From Hamadaea tsunoensis DSM 44101 (GTDB lineage Bacteria; Actinomycetota; Actinomycetes; Mycobacteriales; Micromonosporaceae): a DNA stretch of 64,000 nucleotides. Of the stretch, positions 1 through 6,369 are shown piece after piece. A program made the position numbers and the translations under genes. The stretch covers positions 121,330 through 185,329 of the forward strand of contig NZ_KE386821.1 in NCBI RefSeq assembly GCF_000428945.1, in the 5' to 3' direction. Below the pieces are notes generated by a model. That model did no database searches. It was not told the DNA's origin and was given only the letters and a program-made list of their open reading frames with translations. The first letter of the stretch is position 1. Every line of letters begins with the position of its first letter.

Positions 1-150
1 GTCGCGCCTCACGGTGTTGTGCTCCTCGGCCAGGATCAGCCCGTCGGGGTCGGCGAGCAGCGAGCCGTAGGGTGCGTCGCCGATGGTGACGGCGTGGGCC
101 GCGAGGGCGATCGCCCGGCGCAGGAGTACCTCGTCGGCTTCGGTGATCAT
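1..150 (-). CDS. Nucleoside/cytidine deaminase family protein, N-terminal part (cut by window edge)
   Basis: The minus-strand frame starts with ATG at 150 and runs off the left edge, so only the first 50 residues are visible. They read as the start of the deaminase fold: helix-rich MITEADEVLLRRAIALA, then a GDAPYGSLLAD strand and an EEHNTV segment. This resembles the G-xPFGA...N-x-V start of guanine/tRNA-adenosine/cytidine deaminases. The zinc-binding HAE and PCxxC motifs would lie outside the window, so activity and substrate cannot be judged. The ATG overlaps the stop codon of the upstream F420 oxidoreductase gene (ATGA, 147-150), which suggests co-transcription and translational coupling. 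Confidence 0.7.
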   Translation of the reverse strand, partial: MITEADEVLLRRAIALAAHAVTIGDAPYGSLLADPDGLILAEEHNTVRRD

Positions 151-944
151 GGGGTGCTCCTCCGGTGTTCGGCCAGTGCGGTCAGTGCCTGCCAGGCGAC
201 CTCGGGCCGCCGGGTCTCCTCGGGGTCGCCGTTGTACGGGTCGAGCACCACGGTTTCCGCGCCCAGCAGGCGCAGCTGTTCGAGGTCGTCGAGGACCTGC
301 TCGATCGTGCCGACGCCGGCGAGCCGGTCGGCCCCGTCGGCGGGTTCGCCGGTCAGGCGCAGCGCGATCCGCGGGGCGAATCCGGCCGGGGCGTGCTCGG
401 CGACGGCGGCGCGCAACCAGCCGATGGTGTTGCGCAGCGGATGCCAGGCGTCGCCGAACCGGGCGGCCCGCCGGATCGCGGCGTCGCTGTTGCCGCCCAC
501 CCAGATCGGCACGGAGACGGTCTCGCGCAGCACGGTCAGATGGGCGTCGGTCAGCCGGCCCCGTTGCGCGAACGGTACGCCGAGCGCCGCGTACTCCTGC
601 TGGGACCAGCCGATCCCGGCGCCGAGCACGAACCGGCCGCCGCTGAGCTGGTCGAGGTTGGTGACCATCCGGGCGACGAGGGCCGGGTGCCGGTAGGGCA
701 GGACGAGCACCGTGGTTCCCAGACGGACCCGGGTCGTCTGTCCGGCCAGCCAGGACAGTGCGGTGAACGGCTCGTAGAACGGCTCCGGGTAGCGCTGCGA
801 CACCTCCGGGGTCACGACGACGTGGTCGGACATCATCAGCAGCTCGAATCCCAGACCTTCGACGACCCGCGCCCACTCGCGCAGCACGCCCGGATCGGTA
901 CCGGGGCCGAAGTTCGGCACGTTCACACCCAGTTGCATGCCCAT
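147..944 (-). CDS. LLM-class F420-dependent oxidoreductase
   Basis: This 265-residue protein has the luciferase-like (beta/alpha)8 pattern of F420-dependent oxidoreductases: an N-terminal LGVNVPNFGPG strand, MMSDHVVVTP, a TTRVRLGTTVLVLPYRHP segment, then LSGGRFVLGAGIGW and a C-terminal PIWVGGNSDAAIRRAARFGDAWHP block. These are the usual cofactor-side motifs of the family. Length is close to the ~280 aa typical of actinobacterial members. It probably reduces or oxidises a small molecule with deazaflavin F420; the substrate is unknown. It is the first gene of a two-gene minus-strand operon, its stop overlapping the start of the deaminase gene. ATG at 938 is an alternative start two codons downstream. 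Confidence 0.85.
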   Translation of the reverse strand: MGMQLGVNVPNFGPGTDPGVLREWARVVEGLGFELLMMSDHVVVTPEVSQRYPEPFYEPFTALSWLAGQTTRVRLGTTVLVLPYRHPALVARMVTNLDQLSGGRFVLGAGIGWSQQEYAALGVPFAQRGRLTDAHLTVLRETVSVPIWVGGNSDAAIRRAARFGDAWHPLRNTIGWLRAAVAEHAPAGFAPRIALRLTGEPADGADRLAGVGTIEQVLDDLEQLRLLGAETVVLDPYNGDPEETRRPEVAWQALTALAEHRRSTP

Positions 945-1030
945 ACGCTATCCCGGTGATCATGTACGCGGAACGGCATCCCCCCGGTCCCGTGGCTGTT
1001 TCGCGGTGAGTTTCACGGTAGAGTCGAGGA

Positions 1031-1498
1031 ATGGCCGATAATCTCACCGGTGTCGATATGGATGACGTGGACTGGGCCATCGTCGACCAGCTTCAGCAGG
1101 ACGGCCGCATCAGCCTCAGCGAGCTGGGCCGCCGGGTGAACCTCAGCGCCTCGGCCACGACCGAACGGGTCCGGCAACTGGAGGCCTGCGGAGTGATCGC
1201 GGGCTACCGCGCCGTGGTGGACCTGACCCGGGTGGGCTATCCCGTGCTCGCGGTCGTGCGGCTGAAGTATCCGGGCAACCAGCACCAGCCGCTGCACAAG
1301 CTACTCGCCGAGCGCCGCGAGATCCTGGAGTGCCTGCGTACCACCGGGGACGACTGCTACACGCTCAAGATCGCCGCGACCTCGATGGGGCACCTGGAGC
1401 GGCTCGTCGACGAACTGGCGGGGCTGGGCAGCACCACGACCAGCGTGGTGTACGGGCAGACCATGCCCTTCCGCGGGCCTCGCCGGCCCGAACGCTGA
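1031..1498 (+). CDS. Lrp/AsnC family transcriptional regulator
   Basis: The 155-residue product has an N-terminal winged helix-turn-helix (VDWAIVDQLQQDGRISLSEL, then RRVNLSASATTERVRQLEACGVI, residues ~10-55). An Lrp-type ligand-sensing (RAM) domain follows, with the usual GYRAVVDLTRVGYPVLAVVR strand and an ILECLRTTGDDCYTLKIAA segment near residue 100. The family senses amino acids or similar ligands and binds DNA as oligomers. It is divergent from the F420 oxidoreductase/deaminase pair with only 86 bp between them, so it may regulate that operon. A TAGAGT hexamer ends 6 nt before the ATG, consistent with a leaderless transcript; GAGGA also lies immediately before the ATG. ATG 1058 is an alternative start. 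Confidence 0.85.
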   Translation: MADNLTGVDMDDVDWAIVDQLQQDGRISLSELGRRVNLSASATTERVRQLEACGVIAGYRAVVDLTRVGYPVLAVVRLKYPGNQHQPLHKLLAERREILECLRTTGDDCYTLKIAATSMGHLERLVDELAGLGSTTTSVVYGQTMPFRGPRRPER

Positions 1499-1558
1499 AG
1501 CTTCGGCCGGTGCGCCGGGAGACGGAATCACCGGCCGCGGAAGATCGTTGAACAGCAC

Positions 1559-2005
1559 ATGACTCTCTCTGGTGACTACGAGCCGAGCGCCACCGCCTGG
1601 GTACGCAACCACGTCGATCAGATCCTCAAGACGGGCACGACCGACGGAGTGACGATCCGGGGCCTGCCGACCGTGCTGCTGACCTATCGCGGCAAGGCGT
1701 CCGGCAAGGTACGCAAGACGCCGGTGATGCGCGTCGAGCACGACGGCGTCTACGCGGCGGTCGCGTCGCAGGGCGGCGCCCCCAAGAACCCCCAGTGGTA
1801 CGCGAGCATCGTCGCGGATCCGGTCATCGAGCTGCAGGACGGCACCGAGTCCGGCCGCTACCACGCCCGTGAGGTGTCCGGTAAGGAGAAGGAGGCGTGG
1901 TGGGCGCGGGCCGTGGCCGCGTATCCGGACTATGCCGACTATCAGCGAAAGACCGATCGACAGATTCCGGTCTTCGTCCTCGAACCGGCTGATGCCGCAT
2001 CGTAG
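1559..2005 (+). CDS. Nitroreductase family deazaflavin-dependent oxidoreductase (DDN-like)
   Basis: This 148-residue protein matches the actinobacterial DDN/FDOR split-barrel family. It shows W-x-R-x-H at residues 11-15, then [43 protein letters not shown] and the C-terminal [29 protein letters not shown] block. The family binds F420 (or flavin) and carries out reductions, including nitroimidazole activation in Mycobacterium; the natural substrate here is unknown. It lies 60 bp downstream of the Lrp regulator on the same strand and could be co-transcribed with it. Length is normal for the family. The downstream gene is convergent. Confidence 0.87.
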   Translation: MTLSGDYEPSATAWVRNHVDQILKTGTTDGVTIRGLPTVLLTYRGKASGKVRKTPVMRVEHDGVYAAVASQGGAPKNPQWYASIVADPVIELQDGTESGRYHAREVSGKEKEAWWARAVAAYPDYADYQRKTDRQIPVFVLEPADAAS

Positions 2006-2188
2006 TTTCGTCATAACTATATGTAGATACGTTGTACCTCGGCGCGGGCGGGCGCCGGTAAGGTCCAGCCACAGCACCTCAGGCGTCCCGGGAAGGGGCG
2101 CCGTGAGCGTGTCGCGGTCCGCGCCGCATCGGCGGCGGTGCGGGCCGCGTCACCGGCCGGCTTCACCTCGCGCTGCGGTCCGCGCCGG

Positions 2189-2872
2189 TCAGTGCGCGGG
2201 CTTCACGGCCGCGAAGGCGAAGACGTCGGGCACCGCGTCCTGCGGCGACGCCTCGACGGTGTCGACGATCCGCAGGCCCGCCGCCACGACCGCGTTGAGC
2301 AGTCCGGCCAGTGGCAAATGCCAGGCACCGACCCTGTTGCGTACGCCCTGGGTCGTGAAGGAGTCGAAGCGCCGCTCCGTCCGGTGGTATCCGCCGTCGA
2401 CGATGATGCGGGCCGGATCGGACCGGTCGGCGAAGGCGCCGGTGAAGCACGGGTGGATGCCGATGTGCACGAAAAGCCCGCCGGGCCGCAGGACGCGCCC
2501 GATCTCGTGGATCACCGCCGGGTAGTCCGGGACGTCGGAATGGCCGAGAATGCAGGTGGCGACGGGCACCGAGGTCGACCGGACCGGCAGCGCGGTCGCG
2601 TCGGCCTGCACGACCGGCATCACTTCCCGGCCCCGCCGCAGCTGTCCCTGGGACAGGTCCACGCCGACGGGCCGCCACCCCCGGGCGCGAATCGCCGCCA
2701 CATATGCCCCGGTGCCGCAGCACACGTCGAGGCACGTCCCGCCGCCGGGTTCCGCCGGCGGCAGCAGGCGGGCCAGCGCCGCCGTCACCCGCTGGGCGTA
2801 CGCCGAACCGGCACCGGCGGCGATGTAGTCGGCGTACCAGTCGGCGATGGCGTCGTACGCGGCGAGAGGCAT
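2189..2872 (-). CDS. Class I SAM-dependent methyltransferase
   Basis: This 227-residue protein has the Rossmann SAM-binding motif I (CLDVCCGTGAYVAAIRARG), motif II (RPVGVDLSQGQLRRGR), an acidic-loop QADATALPVRS motif, and a GLFVHIGIHPCF motif further on. It begins like many small actinobacterial methyltransferases (MPLAAYDAIADWYADY). The start chosen is ATG 2872; a GTG two codons upstream (2878), 10 nt after a GAGG, is an alternative. Frames extending further upstream are shadow sequence. The methyl acceptor cannot be predicted. It is convergent with the nitroreductase-like gene and divergent from the EF-hand protein gene. About 180 bp of intergenic sequence downstream carries no gene I can support. 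Confidence 0.8.
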   Translation of the reverse strand: MPLAAYDAIADWYADYIAAGAGSAYAQRVTAALARLLPPAEPGGGTCLDVCCGTGAYVAAIRARGWRPVGVDLSQGQLRRGREVMPVVQADATALPVRSTSVPVATCILGHSDVPDYPAVIHEIGRVLRPGGLFVHIGIHPCFTGAFADRSDPARIIVDGGYHRTERRFDSFTTQGVRNRVGAWHLPLAGLLNAVVAAGLRIVDTVEASPQDAVPDVFAFAAVKPAH

Positions 2873-3069
2873 GACCACGACGCTATGACCTCGCGTCCGG
2901 CGGGTCAGCCCGGTTCGCGGGGAGCGAACGCCGGACCGGCGCGCCCGGCGCCCGACCGGCGTACCGCCGATGAACGGCCAGGCACGTGCCGTGACCTGTG
3001 CGTATGGACCCGGCCGGCGGAGTCCTTGATCCGACAGAACGTCCGTGGCCTGTGTGTACTTCTTGACGC

Positions 3070-3729
3070 GTGAAGGAATCCTCGACCAAGTGGGCGATCG
3101 GCACGGGCATCGCCGCCCTGGCGCTGATCCTCGGCGTGTTCCAGTGGCTGTACCCGCACGGTCCCGCGGACGGGACGCCGTCGGCGGGCTCGTCGGCCGG
3201 CTCGGCGTCCGCGTCGCACAAGCCGCAGACCGATCTCGAGAAGACACCGATGATCGGCTACGAATTCTGGCAGAACGGCGCCCGGGCGATGATGCGCATC
3301 GGGCCGGAGTCGCCCGCGTACGTGACCTACGTGAACCTCGCCCGCGCGCCTTTCGAGATCCACCTGCCCAAGCCGCCGGGCGACGAGGCCGTCCGCATCG
3401 CCGCGTGGTCGGACAAGTCCATCTTCGACGTCCCGCAGAACACCGCGTACGCCGACGACCGGCTGTTCGGCATGGGCCGCGGAATGGCCAACGGCGGATT
3501 CTTCGACGGTAACCTGTTCCTCAGCGACGAGGGTATGAACTACCTCGTCGGGAACCGGCTCACCGAACTCAGCTCCACCATGGACAAGATCCTGGTGTCC
3601 GCTTTCGGGGACACCAGGGTTCAGGAGCGCGCCGACCCGGTGTATCTCACGATCTTCATCGACGACGACCACGACGGGATCTTCGACATCACCGAGTACG
3701 AGTACGTCGTCCTCACCTTCGACGCGTGA
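3070..3729 (+). CDS. Membrane-anchored extracytoplasmic protein with a C-terminal EF-hand loop
   Basis: I do not recognise a named family. The 219-residue product starts at GTG 3070 and has one N-terminal hydrophobic segment (residues ~9-28, IGTGIAALALILGVFQWLY), then a Gly/Ser/Ala-rich linker (~33-50) and a soluble domain, so it is probably a signal-anchored outside protein. Near the C-terminus, residues 198-209 (DDDHDGIFDITE) fit the canonical EF-hand calcium loop: Asp at positions 1, 3, 5 and 9, Gly at 6, Glu at 12. No second EF-hand is seen. It stands alone between the divergent methyltransferase gene and small downstream ORFs. Calcium binding is inferred from the motif only. Confidence 0.65.
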   Translation: MKESSTKWAIGTGIAALALILGVFQWLYPHGPADGTPSAGSSAGSASASHKPQTDLEKTPMIGYEFWQNGARAMMRIGPESPAYVTYVNLARAPFEIHLPKPPGDEAVRIAAWSDKSIFDVPQNTAYADDRLFGMGRGMANGGFFDGNLFLSDEGMNYLVGNRLTELSSTMDKILVSAFGDTRVQERADPVYLTIFIDDDHDGIFDITEYEYVVLTFDA

Positions 3730-3797
3730 AGGAGCCGTTCATACGGACTGCCGCGCGGGTCGGCCCGGCCGTCTTCTTCCGATCGATCGGAGATCTG

Positions 3798-3932
3798 ATG
3801 CGCGTCGCCCTCCTGACCACGACCCGGCATGGTCACCGGAACCCGTACGTTCCGGCGGTCAACGCGCTCCAGGCCGCGGACGCCGAGGACGCGTTGCAGC
3901 TGCGAAAGGAGTCTGTCGCATCGGCGCGATAG
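3798..3932 (+). CDS. Possible small ORF of 44 residues
   Basis: A short frame beginning ATG 3798, preceded by GGAGATCTG, encodes MRVALLTTTRHGHRNPYV followed by an Ala/Glu-rich tail. The beginning resembles the first beta strand of a glycosyltransferase or nucleotide-binding protein, so it could be a decayed remnant rather than a functional gene. It sits in the 214-bp gap between the EF-hand protein gene and the zinc-ribbon gene, where nothing else is convincing. I have no support beyond the start context. Confidence 0.2.
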   Translation: MRVALLTTTRHGHRNPYVPAVNALQAADAEDALQLRKESVASAR

Positions 3933-3943
3933 CGTTGCCGCCC

Positions 3944-4468
3944 ATGAGCGAGGCGATACTCGTCGGCGACGAATTGATCGATCACTGCGCACGGTGCGGC
4001 GCGCGTACCGTGGGACTCGTCGACGAGGCGCTTGTGGGAGATCGGATCGTGTGGTCGGTGTCGCTCCGCTGCGACGGCTGCGACAACGTGATCGAGGCGG
4101 ACTACAGCGGTCGGATCTACCCGATCGAACGCGCCGCGCTCATCGCGCGCGCCGGCCTGGTCCGGCTGTGCGTCGCCCCGGAGGCCGCTCAAGGCCTCCG
4201 CCTGCCGCTGCTCACTTTGTTCCGGCGGCAGGGCATGACGTACGCCGAAGCGGCCGCTGCCCACGCCGCACTGATCGGCGAAGGGGTCGTCGGTACGCCG
4301 GCGGAGATGCAACTCCTGGCGAACCGGCTGGCCGTCCTCGGTGTGGCCGGCACGCGTACCGTTCGTGCCGCCGTCAATCCGAACACCGCTGCGGCCGGGC
4401 CCAGGACCGCTCCAAGATCCTGTTTGGATCACGGTTGCCACCCGAATCATGGCCCAAGATTCGGGTGA
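3944..4468 (+). CDS. Hypothetical zinc-ribbon protein
   Basis: This 174-residue protein of unknown function is read from ATG 3944; ATG 3935 is three codons upstream. Residues 15-18 (CARC) and 43-46 (CDGC) form two CxxC knuckles about 25 residues apart, which suggests a zinc ribbon. The remaining ~130 residues include a helical region (LPLLTLFRRQGMTYAEAAAAHAALIGEG) with no recognised motif. The last ~35 codons overlap an imperfect inverted repeat (4424-4482), so the natural C-terminus may be shorter or may have been extended by that repeat. It is convergent with the DapA-like gene, with no obvious operon partner. Confidence 0.5.
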   Translation: MSEAILVGDELIDHCARCGARTVGLVDEALVGDRIVWSVSLRCDGCDNVIEADYSGRIYPIERAALIARAGLVRLCVAPEAAQGLRLPLLTLFRRQGMTYAEAAAAHAALIGEGVVGTPAEMQLLANRLAVLGVAGTRTVRAAVNPNTAAAGPRTAPRSCLDHGCHPNHGPRFG

Positions 4469-4482
4469 TTTCCCTGATCCAA
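4424..4482. repeat. Nested inverted repeat between convergent genes (possible bidirectional terminator)
   Basis: The outer arms TTGGATCA (4424-4431) and TGATCCAA (4475-4482) enclose the inner arms ACCCGAATC (4440-4448) and GATTCGGGT (4458-4466), both perfect, around a 9-nt loop. The weaker similarity extends to about 42 bp per arm. The inner right arm contains the stop region of the zinc-ribbon gene, and the DapA-like gene ends 45 bp further on, so it may terminate both transcripts. There is no U-tract. It could also be a dispersed intergenic repeat. Confidence 0.55.
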
Positions 4483-4526
4483 GCGGGATCAACGGGTACG
4501 CGGCGTACGGGATCATGAGGAGCCGG

Positions 4527-5369
4527 TCAGTCGAGGAGTGCGAGGACGGCGTCCACGTTGGACGGTGCGGCGGGCAGGAGGGGAAGGCGGACGTCCGGGG
4601 TCGGGATGCGGCCCTGGGCGTGGAGCACTCCCTTCACGACGGTCGGGTTCGGCTCGGCGAACACCATGTGGGACAGGTGCGCCAGGGGCAGGCCGAGTTC
4701 CCGGGCGGTCGGCACGTCTCCGTCGCGCCAGGCGGCGACGAGGCGCGCGTACCGGTGGGTGGACAGGTGGGCGGAGGCGAGGATGCCGCCGTGGGCGCCC
4801 ATCGCCAGCAGCGGGGCGAGGACCACGTCGTCTCCGGCGAGAACCGAGAAGCCGGTCGGCGCGCTCGCCAGCAGGGCCAGGGTGTCGGCGTCGACGCGGC
4901 CGGTCGCGTACTTGATGCCGGCGATGTTGGGCAGCTGGGCGATGCGGCGTAGGGCGGGCGGGGAAAGCTGCTGACCGGTGCGGTACGGGATGTGGTAGAC
5001 GATCAGCGGGACCGCGCTGTCGGCGGCGAGCCGGGCGAAGTACGCCTCGACGCCCGCCTCCCCGGCCCGTACGAACGGGGGCACCATGACGAGCGCGGCG
5101 GCGACCGGGCGTCGGGTGGCGGCCGCGCGGCCGGCGCCGACGATCATCGGGGCCCCGCGCTCCTCGCAGACGCGGCCGATCGCGTCGACGACGGCGTCCT
5201 GTTCGGCGGGGGTGAGCGAGCCGGGTTCGGCGGTCGTGCCGAGCGCCACGAGGCCGGTCGCGCCGTCCTCCAGCGTCTCGTACGCGAGCCGGATGAGCGC
5301 GTCGACCGCCACGTCTCCGTGGGCGTCGAAGGGCGTGATGAGCGGGACGAAGACTCCGGTGAGATCCAT
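4527..5369 (-). CDS. Dihydrodipicolinate synthase / N-acetylneuraminate lyase (DapA) family protein
   Basis: This 280-residue class I aldolase of the DapA superfamily carries ALGTTAEPGSL (the GTT substrate-binding motif), VYHIPYRTGQ with the catalytic-relay Tyr, and GIKYATG with the Schiff-base Lys. A (beta/alpha)8 barrel of normal length is expected. The start is ATG 5369 (MDLTGVFVPLITPF), the usual family beginning; an in-frame ATG at 5396 would place extra residues over the promoter. Substrate is not determined: many such actinobacterial paralogues are not lysine-pathway enzymes. It is divergent from a LysR-type regulator with a 70-bp shared promoter region, so that regulator probably controls it. 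Confidence 0.85.
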   Translation of the reverse strand: MDLTGVFVPLITPFDAHGDVAVDALIRLAYETLEDGATGLVALGTTAEPGSLTPAEQDAVVDAIGRVCEERGAPMIVGAGRAAATRRPVAAALVMVPPFVRAGEAGVEAYFARLAADSAVPLIVYHIPYRTGQQLSPPALRRIAQLPNIAGIKYATGRVDADTLALLASAPTGFSVLAGDDVVLAPLLAMGAHGGILASAHLSTHRYARLVAAWRDGDVPTARELGLPLAHLSHMVFAEPNPTVVKGVLHAQGRIPTPDVRLPLLPAAPSNVDAVLALLD

Positions 5370-5390
5370 GATCCCAGGGTCCGCCCGGCT

Positions 5391-5440
5391 GAGCATAACT
5401 TCCAGTTCAGCTTTCTACGGGCGAGCATAAGATGAACTGA
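5391..5440. promoter_or_regulatory. Divergent promoter/operator region between the DapA-like and LysR genes
   Basis: The inverted repeat CAGTTCA (5403-5409) / TGAACTG (5433-5439) brackets the gap and fits a LysR-type dyad. GAGCATAA is directly repeated at 5391 and 5423. A TAAGAT hexamer (5428-5433) ends 6 nt before the LysR ATG at 5440, suggesting a leaderless LysR transcript. On the other strand TATGCT (5397-5392) is a candidate -10 for the DapA-like gene. The right dyad arm overlaps the LysR start, consistent with autorepression. All are read by eye. Confidence 0.45.
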
Positions 5441-6369
5441 TGCTGGATCCGAGACGGCTGCGGCTGCTGCGCGACCTGGCCCGGCTGGGCACGATCAGCG
5501 CGGTCGCCGATGCCCACACGTACACCGCCTCCGCCGTGTCGCAGCAGCTGAGCGCGCTGGAGCGGGAGGCGGGCGTACCGCTGCTGGAGCGCAGTGGGCG
5601 GCGGGTCGAGCTGACGGCGGCCGGGCATGTGCTGGTGGAGCAGGCCGAACTCGTGCTCGGTGCGCTCGAGCAGGCGGCGGCGGCCGTCGCCACGGCGGGG
5701 TCGGCACTGTCCGGGCCGCTGCGGATCGGCGCGTTCCCTACGGCTGTGCGTACGCTGCTGCCGTCGGCCCTGGTCGCGCTGGGCGTACGCCACCCGGGGC
5801 TGGAACTGCACGTGGCCGAGCTGGATCCGGCCGCGGTGCCGGACGCGTTGCGGGAACGCCGGATCGACGTCGGGCTCGTCCAGGACTACGACATCGCCCC
5901 GGTGGCTCCGGATCCGGCGCTCGGCACAGCGGACCTGCTGGACGAGGAGGTCTACCTTGCCGTCTCCGCGACCGGCCGGATCCGGCGTATCGAGGACGCC
6001 GCCGCCGAGATGTGGATCATGGCGAGTCCGGGGACGCTGTGCCACACCGCGGGACTGCGGCTCGCCCAGTCGGCCGGGTACGCCGCCCGCGCCCGCCACC
6101 ACGCCGACGACTTCACGACCGTGCTGGCCCTGGTGGCGGCCGATCAGGGGGTCGCCATCGTGCCCCAGTTGGCGGCGTACCCCGTGCCGGACGGCGTACG
6201 CCTGATCGCGCTGGACACCCGGCGGCGCACGCGGGTCGCGTACCGGCGGGGGTCGGCGGGGCACCCGGCGATCGTGGCGGCTCACGCGGCATTGGCCGAA
6301 GCCGCCGGAAACTGGCGTGCCGGTGTCCCTACGATCAACCAAAGCCCACGAGGAGGAGACCGCCGATGA
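5440..6369 (+). CDS. LysR family transcriptional regulator
   Basis: This 309-residue protein has an N-terminal LysR winged helix-turn-helix (LRLLRDLARLGTISAVADAH, then SAVSQQLSALEREAGVPLLERSGRRVELTAAG, residues ~5-65) and a linker helix. A periplasmic-binding-like effector domain follows (GPLRIGAFPTAVRTLLPSAL; DVGLVQDYD; VAIVPQLAAYPV). It probably binds a small-molecule effector and regulates the divergent DapA-like gene and itself. Its stop codon overlaps the pepN start (ATGA at 6366-6369), so aminopeptidase N may be co-translated with it. The last ~20 residues are read through the pepN ribosome-binding region (GAGGAGGAGA). Confidence 0.87.
   Translation: MLDPRRLRLLRDLARLGTISAVADAHTYTASAVSQQLSALEREAGVPLLERSGRRVELTAAGHVLVEQAELVLGALEQAAAAVATAGSALSGPLRIGAFPTAVRTLLPSALVALGVRHPGLELHVAELDPAAVPDALRERRIDVGLVQDYDIAPVAPDPALGTADLLDEEVYLAVSATGRIRRIEDAAAEMWIMASPGTLCHTAGLRLAQSAGYAARARHHADDFTTVLALVAADQGVAIVPQLAAYPVPDGVRLIALDTRRRTRVAYRRGSAGHPAIVAAHAALAEAAGNWRAGVPTINQSPRGGDRR

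Noticed and set aside
3726-3932. GTG-started 68-codon frame overlapping the EF-hand protein's stop
   Set aside because: No ribosome-binding site fits the GTG; only the shorter ATG 3798 version has any start context, and I give that low confidence.
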